This document shows positions 1-13,470 of a stretch of DNA of 64,000 bases, in pieces (position 1 is the first letter of the stretch; each line of letters opens with the position of its first letter). The DNA comes from Liquidambar formosana. Taxonomy: Eukaryota > Streptophyta > Magnoliopsida > Saxifragales > Altingiaceae. Location of the stretch: positions 21,480,375 to 21,544,374 of the forward strand of contig CM077827.1 of NCBI GenBank assembly GCA_039720395.1, given 5' to 3'. The translations under genes and the position numbers were made by a program. The notes below the pieces were generated by a model. The model did no database searches. It had not been told where the DNA came from and saw only the letters and a list, made by a program, of their open reading frames with translations.

Positions 1-3000
1 CCAGTCACTGCTCCTAGTGAGGTGGAGGTGCTTGTGTTTCCATTTTTTACATTAGGTAGCCTCTCTATCTTTGTCTTTCCATGTAAGCTTGTTCTACATA
101 TCTGTACATGTAACTGTCAACCTTGAGTATCTAAGGCATCCAAGAGTTTAGTTCTCGGGTCTAACATGGTCCGGATTGTATAACGCCTTGGGAAAGATGA
201 CACCATTTGTTGCTTAGGTTTGTTCTAGAGATTTTTTTTTTTTTTTTTTTTTTTCCAGAGGAAATGATGAAGTCATTTTATCTGTTCTGGTTCTTGCGCG
301 CCAGTGCTGTACATCATGATTTCTGTTACAAACAAGCTGCTGTATGTGTGGCTCCACTAAAAGATCAGGTTATGGATTGATGCACACAAAAGCACCATTG
401 CTGTGTTTAAATCAAGACTACTAAGGGGACATATGGAGTGGCCTGTGGGCACGAATTCATTTCACATGTTTGAATTCACATGTTTTAAAATGGCACTTGA
501 GAGGTCAATTTGTTTTCCATAGCAATTGTAACTGAGTGTGTTGGTGTAATGTGTAAGATCATTTTGGTGATGACAAAACCACGACTTTGTTTTGTAACTT
601 CTCTAAGGGCTGGTTTTGTCATCTGTGCCCTCAGATTCAAGTGCTACAGAAAACAAGGTGGAATGCTGCTGGTGGTTCCATGGGACCTCCAATGCCCCCT
701 AAGCTGTATATTGGTTTATTTTATTTTGATTAATTTTGCCGTCTGCAACTCCAGTTAAATTTGACCACTACAGCATCTTCCTTGGTTCTGTGAATGCCAA
801 GCATATTTGGATTGTATGTATGTGGGTCTGCATGCGTACACAATGCTTGCTAAATTAGCAGTATGGCGAGTATTAGCTTTGATCATGTGCGGAGATATCT
901 CAGATATCCCATATGATCACAGCCGTCCATGGGCGACATGTGCGTGAGCGTGAATGCACGTATATCATCTACGAACGGTTGTGATTGTATGGGATAAATC
1001 GAGATGAACAGCCCTTTGGCGAGTATAATATTTTGTGAAATTAAAATGATGTGGTCTCCACCTTCATGCTTAAACTGCTTTTATTGATTGGGATTTTGCT
1101 GAAAAGATTTATTGAAAGTTGGGAGTTGGAAAGGAAGTGAATTTTGAATCTTAACAGAGAGTTGAGGGGGATGGTAGTGGTAAGGTCCAAGGTGTTTTTT
1201 TTTCTCTTATTTATCCATATCCTTGAATGGAGTATTGAGGGTATCCCCATTAATTTCTGCTCATTATCTGGTGCTTTGGGTCCGTCATAGCTCTACATAT
1301 AACGAGTCTCACACAACCCTAATCAAAGGTTGCCAATCTTCTTAGTTAATTCTTCCAGTGTACGTGATCATTTGTTCTCAAAATACCCAATAGTCAACTA
1401 CAAAGTTATTGGAAATAAAATTAAGGGCAGTGTTTTCAAGTGAAGATTGAGAGGGTCAAACTGTAACTTAATTTTCTTTTCCCTTAAAACTATTGATTGA
1501 CCCAAGCATGTGTTCTAGTTCATGACCGAGATATGAGCCGAATTTAGACGGCCTGCTGGCCCTACTGTAAATAAAATTAATCGGAAAGGATAATTATAAA
1601 AAATAAAAAAATAAAAAATGCCAAAAATAGGATCCTTGCAAATCAAGATTGGCACTGGTAGCAAATAGTTTTACTCTCAGATTTCAAAATAACGATACAC
1701 AGCAGGAGGCGTCTCGGAAGCAGGAAATTGCCCATTTTATATGAACCCAGGTGGCACCTTTGTCGGTTCATACCCTCACGATTGTTACTTCCCACATTGC
1801 AGAAGCAACCGTGGTGAGCCCCGACTTGTGAAGTAAACTTGGTCATGCCTGCTTCTTTATTTATTTATTTGTTGGCTGAGTTTGAGGTGTCATTGAGTGT
1901 GCACTGCAATTCCTTAGCCATGAGATTCTTGCAATCATGAATAATAGCCCCATACATACGGGTTAAACAAAGACGGCGGATGTTGCAACCCCTTCAACTT
2001 TATTTGAAAATTCTACTTCTTTTCATTTTTCGAGATTTTATGAAAAAATATAAAAAGTTTTTTTTTTTATGAAAACTGACCGTAATGTCTACTAGATAAC
2101 ATTATTTTGAACAATTTTGCAGAAATAAATTTTTCCAAAACCTGTCTTTTAAGAGTACTTTTTGGCCAGTTTATAGTCTCTATTTCATTTTTACAGAAAT
2201 GAAAATTATAAATGGCTAAAATGTCCTGCTTAAACAATGGATTTCGGAAAAACTTTCTTCTACAAAGTTGTTTAAAATGATGTTTTTAGTGGACAATGTG
2301 ATCAGTTTTCATGAAAACCTTCTAATATTTTTCATAAAACCTTCAAAAATGAAAAAAAATTAAGGTTTACAAATAAAGAGGGGTTGCAATAGCCCCCTCT
2401 TAAACATGTGATCTCAGCCCATTCCCATGCAGGAGATAATAACCTCATGACAACGGCCCAAAGCTCAGCAGATGTTACTTACCTACTTGTACTTCCTCTA
2501 CTGACCGTAAATCCCCATATTGCCTACATCCACAGGCATCGGTTGATTTTCTTTAAACCAGCCATGGATATTAACTACTAAGTTTAATGTATCCCATGAC
2601 TCCATGAGTGGTTTTGTGCCACCTTATATCCATGAGCTGGAAATGTTTTAGAGCAGAGAAAGAACCTATGATTCCTTCCTTTGAATTCTGCCTTGATTTA
2701 AACACAATTGTAAATAAGTTTTACATATTATACATACTAAATAAATCATGGGTCTAAGAGTTACTTATTGTGGAAGAGATCCGAAAAGGACCGTCGTTTA
2801 TCGTTTGTCGTTTGTTGTTACGAGCCCACAAGTTGCTGTACATCATCCAAATGCTTTGAACACAAACCAAACCTTCATGTATGCTCTATATATGCTATAT
2901 AAGTCATAGAGATCGCTACTAGAGTCTTCCATTTGTATTTTGTTCCATACTTACAACTCCATTAGGCCATAGTAATTCCTTAAAGAGAATACTAGAGAGA

Positions 3001-3734
3001 AAGAGAAGAGAGAGAGAGAGAGAGAAGGGGTGGGGGGAGAGTGGTTGTACTATATGATAGAGGGATCATAGAGAGACCAACCCTAATCTGTAGAGAAAGT
3101 CACCTTATATAGTTTTCTATATATTCCTAAATTTAATAGAACTAGGGTTCTACAAACAATAAAAAAACCCACTCAATAAGAAACACTCATAAGGTCCACC
3201 ACACCATCCGCATATGGGCAGACCACGGGTATGAGTCACATACCCAACCTGAATAGTGACAGCAATAATGGTATTTTTGTCTTTTGTCATATTAAAAGAT
3301 GAGACTTATAGGTGATCAGGTAGGGTTGTGTTGATATAAGTATTAATACCTGCATTGAGAATTGCATCTCATGCATTGGTGGGTTATGAACCAATGGGAT
3401 ACATGGGGCCAATAAATATGGTACAACTTCAATACATGATGATGATCAGCTAATATAACTTATATTAGTACGTCCTTATTTCACCAGAACTAGAGAGTTT
3501 ATACATCAAATGATCTTATTGTGTGGGGGCATTTTGATGCATTTTGTAATTTTAGGGGTAAAGTGTAATTTACACAAAAGAAAGGGAAAAAAAAAACACA
3601 AGAAGGTAAACTTGAAAGAATAAATAAATGTCGGCAAAAAAAAAAAAAAAAAAAAAAAAAGGGTGGAAAATGTTATCGGCTAATGGAAAGGATATATAGA
3701 GATGACACGGCTATGATACGATAAGCAAGAGAGA
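1..3734. other. Intergenic region left of CLD1-like gene
   Basis: No gene could be supported here. The stretch holds a T-tract (232-255), an inverted-repeat MITE (1983-2389, listed separately), a GA-rich microsatellite near 3000-3030 and a long A-run near 3637-3660. A short open stretch at 635-733 looks faintly like a terminal exon but has no recognisable homology, so it is listed under rejected items. A TATA-like TATATA at 3693 lies only about 40 bp upstream of the CLD1-like start codon, which would leave an unusually short 5' UTR. Confidence 0.6.
1983..2389. mobile_element. Long-hairpin MITE with TTGCAACCCC termini
   Basis: The outer ends are inverted copies: TTGCAACCCC...AACTTTATTTG on the left and CAAATAAAGAGGGGTTGCAA on the right. 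The inverted similarity continues inward. For example, the stretch around 2090-2130 pairs with the stretch around 2255-2300, so most of the 407 bp could fold into one imperfect hairpin. No coding capacity is present. A half copy of the same family lies at 43025-43190. No clear target-site duplication was found, so the superfamily is unassigned. Confidence 0.65.
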
Positions 3735-6700
3735 ATGGGAGTGGCACTGACTGCTGCTCCTTGTACGCGTTTCTCATGGGCACCAGCCACAAGTAGTACT
3801 TGCTCCTCATCTTCGCTAGCCCTCTTGCATCTGCAATTGCAGCACCGGAGAGGCTTCTTGAAAGGAAGAAAAGGGTATCACTATCATCATTATTACCATA
3901 ACAAGCCTATCATCTTCAATGCCTCCTCCTCTTCCTCCTCAACCACTCTTACTTCCTCTTCTTCTGTGTTAAAGTTGGAGGTAGGAGAGATCAAGGACAG
4001 GTGCAACAAGTGGCAAGTGGAAGGGCCATACCATAAATTACTTTGTTCTTCATGCTGCCTCTTCTTCTTCAGATGCACCGTCAAATCCTCCTTTGCTTCT
4101 TGTTCATGGCTTTGGGGCCTCCATCCCTCACTGGCGCAGGTTAGTCCACTGAAAAGTATTTTATTTTATGTACTTATTTATTTCATGGTTCCAAGGATGA
4201 AGAATCTAAGTTTATAGTGTTTTCTATATGAGAATTTTCATACCTCAAGAGTCAAAAAACCTATGTTGCACAAGGGAAAAGAATGGATTCAATCTTTGTG
4301 ATTTTTAGCAAGACAAGGGATTGAAAAGGATAAAATTGCTAATATGCTTAGACTTGCACGTCCCTACTGAATTTGTTTGGACTTATTTCTCGAAAGATAC
4401 GTTAAATAATAGGCTAATTTTGGACTTGTCTTGCTGTAACATGGGATTCAATTGACTGCAAGACAATAAAGGATTTTGCTTCATTTACACTGGTTATGAT
4501 TTGGGACTAAATGGGTGTAGCTGCCCAGCAAATTTGGTCCATGTATCAAGAAATGTGGTCTTTGACAAGACTTATTTTTTATAGCGGTGGTTAAATTAGG
4601 TTGCTCCCCACATATTTAAGAGCTCAAGCATGAGGTGCAAAAGGGAGAAACTAATAAAGTTTAATGCAGCTTGAAGTTTTTCGGATTTGCTTGAGTCAAT
4701 AATTGGAACCTTAATTCACAGCATATGAGATAAGCAAAATCACATGGAGCAGTGATAGAAGCAAACATTTTAAGCTAGTTTGAGATAAGAAAATATGTGG
4801 GGAAAATTCGCTCGTCATCATGAAGATGCTGAAAGCCTAATATCTTCACAGCTAGATGATGTTGGATATTAGTATTAGCATCCTAATGGCAGAATATAGA
4901 AGCAAGAGATAATGAAGTTAAAGTTGAATGAACTTTTCAATTGAGGTATGTTGGAGCTGACTCTGATGAGAGCCCACTTGCCACTTGCAACAGATAAAAT
5001 CTTCTCCATAGACCTGCTCCAAGAAGAGAATCTGCTGAGTTGTAAGATTGCCTGTAATTGGGGATATTGAGTGTAAATACCTCAACCTTAGGGATATTGT
5101 AGCTGTGAACATTTGTTCTATTGAACACTCGAGATTTAAAAGTCTTTCTAAGGTAACGACAGGAAAGTTTTCTCAAAAAATTTCTTTGTTCTCATTGATT
5201 TGTTAAGCTATGGGCTGGGTTTGTAGTCAATCTCTTAGCTTAAGTAGCGGAACCATTCTTAAATCCATGTGCCTGCGCCCTCTTATTTTCTCCTTCCTAT
5301 GGGAACAAAATGTATTAGTAATGCTGTTCAAAAGCCCAACCATGGCAATAGGAATCAATTGAAGAAAAGGTTCAAGCTCAAAAACAACATAAAACTCTTC
5401 TCTTTGCACCTCAAAGGGTTCACTTTAGTCCATGATAACAACTTCTTGGAAATAGTAATAATTAGGAAAATTGAGATGAAGGAAAGCACCAGATGAGGAT
5501 TAACCTCTTAGAACAATTGATAATATTCTTCTCTGCTCTTACACAAGAATGCATAAGCCTATTTATAGATCAACAATGGCATGATCTTAGGTAGTTGCAT
5601 GGCATGGATTAAGGAAGAGCATACCGTTACTACTATTATTTAGTAACTAAAGTTGACCATTGACTATGTAAAAATGGTAAGCAACCTCATCCTGATAACC
5701 AGAAATAATTTGTTCTCTGTAGCTTAATGGTTGCATCAGTCCCATTCACAGCAAATGGATTCACAAAATCAAGAATGAAACTGATGGCTACAAAGATCAA
5801 CTAGCCCAATGATTCTCATAGAAGTACTAGAGTAGTTTATAATATGACATCGATAGGATTTTCTCTTCACCTTAGTGCTTGCAAAAGATGAGAACTGTGA
5901 ATACTGTAGTGGATGGATGAGTATGATTGAGATATGTCAAGGGCAGTGTTGATTTTGTTGTTGTTGTTGTTGGTGTCTTGTTTATCTCAACAAAATGGGT
6001 GGAATAGCTATCCCAAAGCCAAAAAAGTTTGATGTTCAAGATCCTATCAAAACACTCAAAAATTCAAACTGTAAGAAGTGAAATATGGCTTAGTCTCTGT
6101 GGTTGTAAAAATACCAATAGAACTATCTCACAAACTCTCCACATGAATCTTGTTTTTTGTAAAAGCAGGACATAATTTTCTCAATGCCAATCAACTAGGC
6201 ATTCTTTGTTGTTTCTTGTGCATTAATATACCTTGACAATATCTTCCATTTTGTCCCTTGTAGAATCTGAGTGTATTCTCTTACTAGATAGAATGCTTTC
6301 TGCTCTGCTATAATAAATTAGAGGCAATTGAAAGGGTCTTCTGATCAAACCATTCATAATTTCTACTACTTTATCATGGTATACTATGCTGAATCCTTAG
6401 GCTTCAATATAGCTCATGCGGCATACCAGGATTGAGAAAGGTTTTCTTTAAGTGTCAGAACAAGCATATACCAAAAATCTACTCAGGCAACCTGGGAGGC
6501 TGAACACATATTATTTAGCACTCAGTGGAAAATAATACAAACTCCAAACAAAGGAATGGGAAAATTTTGAGGACCCGAGCTTGTGTAAGCAATAAGGAGG
6601 AAGTTTTATATACTAAACTTCAATTCAATCAGATCTAGCCTATATTATGAATTGACTTAACAAAGAAGTCTGATAAAGACAAATCTTGATGAGGTATATA

Positions 6701-9700
6701 AAGGAATAGTGAACTTTTTAAATCTGGAGTGAACTTTTTTTGGCAATTGTGCAGTTGCAGACTTTTTTGGTGCAAGTCATGCAAGGGACTATTCGCTCCC
6801 ATGATCTACAACGAGATATGTATCTCTACCTTCAAGTTCACAATGGGTGAAATGGTGCAATAAGAGACCTGTCAACTATATAGTTGTTTACTATGGTACT
6901 ACCTAGTGACACGGCCCGTGTGCGAGAATGACCCAAGGAGGGGATTTATAGTGGGAAGTGGCTAACTCTCCTACTTGGTAGAATATTCTAGAGTTCTCTA
7001 GGAGACTCTAGGCTTGTACATATGTAGAGATTTCTAGAATAGGTTCTAGAGTAGTCTTTATCTAGAAAATTCCATTGAAGAGGTGGGAAGCTTCTAGAGA
7101 ATGCTCTAGAACTCTCCTAGCCATTAATTATGTTCTAGAATAGTCCTTAGGAGCCTATATAAGGAGGGAGGCCCCATTTGGCCTAAATCAGTTGGAAGGA
7201 TTGTAGCTCTCGAGTGTTGTAAAGCTTACTTAGTGCAATACAAGTATACTTTCCACAAGTGTCCGAGTGTTGTTTCCTTCTTTCCAAGCTTAGAGGTGTC
7301 GAGTAGGCTTACTTAAGGGTTCACGGATAGGGCGTGAAGCTTAAGTGCCGCACGAGTGTTGGGTTGAAACATTGAGCCCGTGACACTAGGCAAATGTTGA
7401 GTAGCTGCAATGGCTTGTCAAGTGTTTGGTTCATAAGCTGATAAGATAATTGCTTCAACCTACAGAAAATGCAACTAGGGATGTATGGTGGTCAGTGAAA
7501 GTAATGTATGTTCGAAAAAATTGCAGTTTTCATGCAAGTACATAGTACCTGGAGGCTAGTCATTTAACCAGTGAAGAGGCTCAGATAAATTTGTCATCTA
7601 CAAGTTTACTTGATGAGAAATTGGCAACAATCTTTACAAAAGGAGTACGCTGCACAAAGTTTACAAGGATATGAAGAAACTTAACCTAATCAATTGATAT
7701 TTAGTAATCAGTACTAAGGGGCCAGGGATCACTAAAAATCAACTTCAACTCACTATGAGTGCACAAAAAGGGATAGACCTGATATGCATTGTTGAATGAG
7801 TCAAAGATAGTTACTGCATTATGGTTATATTTCATTTTTCTACTTATGTGTTAGGAGCTGAAATATTCCTTGTGATCATTTAGGAGCTTTCTTTCTTTAC
7901 TATTCATCATGAAATTCTAGATGTGGTATAGAATTAAATTTAACATTAAATGAGTCCTTTTTTTTTTATTTTCTCTGTTAACAAAAACATTTTTTCCAAA
8001 ATTTATTTAAACTTCACACATGGTCTTCTCAGAGTAATCATACCCAGTCTTAAGCATTTTGTTACAGCCATAGTCTCCATTAATGATTTATAAATTAACA
8101 ATGGTTACAATTTTTAGCTGAAGTATGGTTTGGGTGATACTTCAGGCTTGGAAGCTATCCTGCCTTAAGCTGGCCAAACAAACTTGTCATGGACTGTATG
8201 TACTGTCATGTGTACATGGTACCCTGATGTTGAATTCATTGAGTTGACTTGCAGTCATGGCGATATTATAAAGTACCTGGTCCTCTGCCTTATAGATATC
8301 GTTTACTATTCTTCTTGTGCCCAACCCATCATTTGGATAAAAATGATCGAGGTGACCTTTTGCCATAGATAAGAGTATATGTGACAAAATTAGCCTCACT
8401 CTTAATCAAACAGATAACTACATACTCCGTAAGCCTAAGGACAGTGGAAGTAATCATTTAATGCTCATAAGCTGACGAAAGGGAACTGGGGAAGAAACTG
8501 ATTGTTTATTATTGTCTTTATTTTAAGTAAACCATTCAAGTACTTAATATATTTCTTTGCAACTTTGAGGTTTGTTCAGGAATATAATGACACTGAGCCA
8601 AAGTTACACTGTTTATGCCATTGACCTTCTTGGGTTTGGTGATTCAGATAAGCCAGCAGGCTTTCCATATACAATGGAAGCATGGGCTCAGGTATATCTT
8701 CAATCAAATATACTTGTGTCATTAATCATTCGGCGTTGCATATCTACCCTGCTGACTTCACTGGCTCACCGTATACAGTTAATATTGGATTTCTTGGACG
8801 ACAGTCGTTCAGAAGCCAACTGTGCTAATAGGGAACTCTGTTGGGAGTCTTGCTTGTGTAATTGCTGCCTCAGGTATGGTTAACTAGTCCATATTCATCT
8901 AAAGGAAAAACCTGTCTTGTTTGTTATATAATCACTTCGACCTGGTAGTCTTTTGACATGTGCAGTTTCCTCATGTTTATTTCATTCTCCAACCAGAATC
9001 TAATCAGACCTTGGTTCGAGGACTTGTGTTGTTAAACTGTGCTGGTGGCATGAACAACAAGGCGATCGTTGACGATTGGAGAATCAAGCTGCTGTTACCT
9101 TTGCTTTGGTTGATCGATCTCTTATTGAAGCAACGAGGAATTGCTTCATCAATATTTGAACGTGTCAAACAGAGGTATTGTTATCAGTTGTGGCTTTTGA
9201 TTCCTAGAAATGTAGTATGATTCGGATGTAAGATAGTCAAGGTTGTTGGCTAATGCAGTGATAACCTGAGGAACATCTTATTGTCTGTTTATGGGAATAA
9301 GGAATCTGTGGATGAAGAACTGGTAGAGGTATCACCCTTCTCTTTTCATTTCAGTTTTGTCTATATAAAACATCTACTGACCATTTGTGCTAACCTGAAA
9401 AGTGCAGATAATTAAGAAACCAGCAAATGATGAAGGGGCACTGGATGCTTTTGTTTCCATTGTGACAGGCCCACCAGGGCCGAATCCGGTGCAGTTGATG
9501 CCGAGAAATCTCTTTACCTGTTCTAGTTTTATGGGGTGATGAAGATACATTTACCCCTCTTGATGGGCCTGTTGGCAAATACTTCTCTTCTCTACCTTCT
9601 CAACTACCCAATATAAGCCTCTTCGTATTGGAAGGAGTTGGACACTGTCCCCATGATGATAGACCTGAATTAGTCCATGAAAAGCTGCTTCCATGGTTGG

Positions 9701-9720
9701 CTCATCTTCCTGCTTTATGA
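3735..9720 (+). CDS. CLD1: Chlorophyll dephytylase-like alpha/beta hydrolase, frame broken three times
   Basis: Exons: 3735-4139, 8580-8691, 8779-8873, 8997-9174, 9259-9328 and 9408-9720, all with GT/AG borders and consistent phases. The protein is an alpha/beta hydrolase of the plastid CLD1 (At5g38520) type, a family that removes phytol from chlorophyll during photosystem II turnover. Visible motifs are a Ser/Thr-rich transit-peptide-like N-terminus, LLLVHGFGAS (oxyanion region), VYAIDLLGFGDSDKP, the nucleophile elbow GNSVGS, WGDEDTFTPLDGP (acid) and GVGHCPHDD (histidine). The total is about 389 codons, near the usual family length. The frame is interrupted by one extra base near 4014-4017 (before the Trp-Lys-Gly segment), one near 8803 (just before VVQKP, ahead of the nucleophile) and one near 9504 (before EISLPVLVLWG). 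No substitution stop or splice defect was seen. It could be a young pseudogene, or local assembly error in one locus. The other three genes here read through cleanly. Confidence 0.88.
6907..7385 (+). mobile_element. Solo LTR in CLD1 intron 1
   Basis: A 479 bp block begins TGACACGGCC and ends CCCGTGACA, so it has TG...CA termini. It is flanked on both sides by CTAG (6903-6906 and 7386-7389), a 4 bp match consistent with a slightly decayed target-site duplication. A TATA-like TATATAAGG lies near 7157, followed by a leader-like stretch, as in an LTR promoter. No coding region follows. It lies inside the 4.4 kb first intron of the CLD1-like gene. Confidence 0.6.
7560..7700 (+). mobile_element. 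Degenerate Copia RNase H/polyprotein C-terminal remnant
   Basis: With frame damage, this stretch reads as LATIFTKGV followed by KFTRI, resembling the LADIFTK...F motif near the C-terminus of Copia polyproteins. A purine-rich stretch (AAGGGGCCAGGGA) follows near 7718, where a polypurine tract would be expected. It is heavily decayed and lies in CLD1 intron 1. The call rests on one short motif. Confidence 0.35.
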
Positions 9721-11897
9721 GACATATTGCCTTATTGATCAGCTGCCTCCCATTGTTGACTTCATATTAAATTTTCAGTGGGCAAGAAAATCCCTTTGGC
9801 TTAGCAAATAATTTATGCATGTACATAAACGCTGTAACCACAATTTTTTTTAAAAAATGTATATTTCTTCATGTTTAATTAATTGCATCTTTTGGGAAAG
9901 AAAGACTGGATAAGGGAAAAGACCAGGTGGAAAATTTTGATTTCTGGCTTGGACATTTTCTACCCAGCCTGGCCTTAAGGGTGTGTAGGGGATGCTGCCA
10001 CATAGGGCCCTCAATTTTTGACCAAAAAAATTGAGGGTCCTAAACCCATTTCAGGACTACTCCTTATAGTAGGCCCCCCCCAAAAAAAAAAAAAAATGAA
10101 AAATTTTAAATACTTATTATTGAGGGCCTTAAACCAAGCAAGAAAGCCTTCTGGTTGAACAAATTCTCATTTTAAATCAATAGTGAGACCTTAAGAAACA
10201 AATTTCCGTATAAAATTAGGCTTAAAGAAATGTAAATGGAGTTATATGGTTGAAAACCCAAGTACGAACCATCAGTGAACTTTAGGAGAAGCCGAAAAAG
10301 GGTCAATTATCTAACTTGAACCATTATGAGTCAAAACCAATCTCAAATCATTGAATCATCAAATTGAACCAAAAAATAGACTTCAAATGTCAATATGAGC
10401 ATGATAAACCAATAGGATGAATTCCAAGGTCAATTGGAAATTATACAAGCAAAAGGACGAAAGTGTCCTTTAAGTTGCAAAAGTCTTATTAACTATTGAA
10501 ATTTACTTAGATTGGAACCAAAACTCATAGACATTTCTCTTATCATTCTAAAAACTTAATACAAAAGAAAGACTAAAAATAACAAAATAAAACACACATG
10601 ACAATAGCCTCTAACAAAAGGGTAAATAGGGCAAACATGTCCATTGATGATATCCTTGGCTCCATGTTGCCATAGTTTCATTTTTGCCCACCATTCAATG
10701 ACTCCTCCAATGGAAAGCCTTGTTCCTTCCATGTAATTTGGATATAAAAAAAAAAAAAAAAGAATCATTGTTGAGTAATTGCTATGTCTATTGAATGATT
10801 CAAGAATGTTTGAATTCATGGTTTTTCAATTTTCAAAGAAAGTGAGCATGTTGAGTACAAAGTTTTTCATAGGAAAAGTATTTCAAAATTCATGGGTTAA
10901 CATTCTAATGAATGCCCTTAAGCTTGGTCTTGATGATCTTGACCCATTGGAAACAAAAAGAAAGATATTATTTACTTAGGATTTTTATCAAACACTTGGT
11001 GGGCATGTCTACATCTACTTTGAGGAAAATGAGTTTTTACCGATGGAAGGCTTTCCAAAAGTCTTCAACATTAACAGGTAAACATCATTCTCTCTCTCCT
11101 CTCTCTCCTCTTATCTTTTTCGCTCATGATTTGTTCTTTCAAACCTTAACTCTAACTCCTAACCGATTTTTGCAGAAGAATTAGCGACAGAATTTCTTCT
11201 GGAAGTTTTCTCCTCTTAGATTTTGGCATTTGAGTCAAAATTCGAACCCATTAGCAATATAAAATTATTAGAAACTAGCAATTTCTAAGTCCCATAAAAT
11301 GAATTATGTCGTCTAAAAATCATTGCAAATTAATGATTTAGCCCCTTTGATGTTGGAATGAAGAGAAGGCTTCTAGCATTGATCTATCAATTAAAATTTT
11401 CCTCAATCTTTCCCTCTTCATTGATGATTATGGGTGTTTGGAAATTTTACCTGATATACCCTATGGCCATCAATTTGTTATCAAGATTGTGTTTGATGTA
11501 CACTATATGGGTGTGATACAGTTTGGAACCCTGATTCTATGCATGAGTAGGCTTCTACGCATGGGTGCTACTTTAAGAACCAATAGGATGATTGACTATG
11601 ACGAGGGTGGCTTCCATTTGCTGAGGTGAACCATTTAGAATGATTGATTTTTACAGGACATAATATACCAACAAAATGGAGCAAATCAAGAAAACTTGGA
11701 TGTCCAAGCATGCCTTAAAATCATTAAATTTTATAGGCTCGTTTAGAATGGCAGTGTATCACTCGTAAAATGGTTGATTGCATTTATATCCTTCCTAGCT
11801 ACAAAATAAATTTGAACAATGTCATCAGCATGAAAGCGTGTGTTTCTAGAATATGATAGGGACATTCACTAAAATCTTATTACCGCATTTACACTGA

Positions 11898-12131
11898 GGC
11901 GATGTTTGTTTGGTTGGAATGGAATGGATGGAATGAAATCTCATTCCAATTCATTCCAACCAACATGTTTGGATGAAGTAATAAAATAGGAATGAAATCA
12001 AACATTAGTAGTACATTATAATGATATTCATTCCGCAATGTTTATTTCAATCTCATTTCATTCCAAACTATTTTGAACATGGAATCAGATTCCATTCCCA
12101 CCCATTCCATTCCAACCAAACAAACATGGCC
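11898..12131 (+). mobile_element. Tourist-like MITE copy 1
   Basis: A 234 bp element with terminal inverted repeats GGCGATGTTTGTTTGGTTGG and CCAACCAAACAAACATGGCC, flanked by the 3 bp direct repeat TGA (11895-11897 and 12132-12134). Three-bp duplications and GGCC-type ends fit PIF/Harbinger (Tourist) MITEs. Its interior matches the copy at 13701-13934 in the opposite orientation. No ORF. Confidence 0.8.
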
Positions 12132-12427
12132 TGAAGGTATATTACATATTGAAAGTTTGCTTGCAATCATTCTTCTTAGTCCATGAGGTTGGATTTATGC
12201 CTTGGTCGTTTGAATTCTGTTAATGTCGATATGCTATTCCATGAAGTGAGCTATATATCCTTCCTTCTTTCTTTTCTTTCTTTCTTTCTTCTTCTTCTTC
12301 TTCCTCTTTCTTTCTTTCCCTTTTTTTTTTTTTTTTTTTTTCATTTCATTTATATATATGATTCTTTGCACTCATGGGTAAATAATCTCTTATAATATGC
12401 TCTTAATTATACTCTCGATTTTTTCAG

Positions 12428-12478
12428 CCTCTCTTTACTGGTGAGAGTGGAGTGGACCAGCTTGTTGAGATTATCAAG
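12428..12478 (+). pseudogene. Isolated GSK3/shaggy-like kinase exon fragment
   Basis: Directly after a TTTTTCAG acceptor-like sequence, 51 nt read PLFTGESGVDQLVEIIK. This matches the GSK3/shaggy kinase catalytic-domain segment PLFPGESGVDQLVEIIK with one substitution. The match ends exactly at the lysine codon, where plant GSK3 genes have an exon boundary. The next bases are ATAATA rather than a GT donor. No other kinase exon was found on either side. It is therefore a captured or leftover exon, not a gene. It lies between two inverted MITE copies. Confidence 0.7.
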
Positions 12479-13005
12479 ATAATAATAATTTCTTAAATTT
12501 ATTGAAGAAAGATAGCAACATATATCTCTATTACATTATATATTCATTTTCTAGCTTTGAAGGGTTTCATGGTATGACAATTTGCCCGTCTAGAATCTTG
12601 CCAATGATCTAGAAGTTGGCAAATTTCATAATTATTCAATTGGGTTGATGCGTCCTTGCAATTGGATTGATAACCATGCATTTTGTAGTTTAGAAGGATG
12701 GCTCTAATCCTTTGTTTTGATCCCACCATTAGTCAATATTTGCAGATATTGCTTTCTAATTAAGATATGTGAATCATTAAAAAAGTATTTAGTGGGTGAT
12801 GGTGAAACAGTGGAAGAAAAACTGATTGTTCTAAATCCATTTTCTTGTTCTTAATCCGTAGGACTTAAAAGTTGGGTTTAAAAAGGGTGATGGTGAAACA
12901 GTGGAAGAAAATTTGTATTAGGCTTGACACCGACATGTTAATGTGCAAAAATTCTTAATTTCTTTCTTTCTTTTTTCCTTCTTTTTTTTTCCTTTTTCCT
13001 TTTTT

Positions 13006-13007
<2 letters not shown>

Positions 13008-13037
<30 letters not shown>
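13008..13037. repeat. G30 homopolymer after a pyrimidine tract
   Basis: Thirty consecutive G residues follow a T/C-only tract (about 12960-13007). The run length itself is likely uncertain in the assembly. Confidence 0.9.
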
Positions 13038-13038
<1 letters not shown>

Positions 13039-13470
13039 GTGGAGTGTAGTAGAATGAGGCAGTGGTTGGGAGACTATTTTGTAGTTAATGATAATTAGTG
13101 TTCAGTATTTTATAAATTTCATTTGAAATGTGTCAATCAATTTTTTTTAGTGGACGTTTTTTTCATTGGCTTCTCAAGTGCACAAATGGCAGGATTGTTT
13201 AACTATTACTCTCAATAAAGATGGGCAGAGTTTTGTTTTCTTATTATTTTCTTTTAAAGCAAAATTCATCATTTCATTGTAGTGAGATTTTTAGTTTGCT
13301 AAATGAATAATTTTAGTGAGCATCTTTTAGAATCCCTTCGTGGGATTTGAGTCTTATTTTTCACTCGTGTAATGATGTGTTCAAGAGAAGCCATGGGTTA
13401 AATTTCTTCTATTTTAAATAAATAAATAAATAATTAGCATCAAGGTACCGCCTTAGGTTCCCAACTACTA

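Noticed and set aside
635..733. Possible terminal exon after a CCCTCAG acceptor-like site (frame IQVLQKTRWNAAGGSMGPPM...)
   Set aside because: Looks coding for about 20 codons, but no upstream exon, family or polyadenylation context could be identified.
2760..3140. LTR-like stretch with TATATAAG and an ACTAGGGTTCTACA end
   Set aside because: No matching TG start or target-site duplication could be found.
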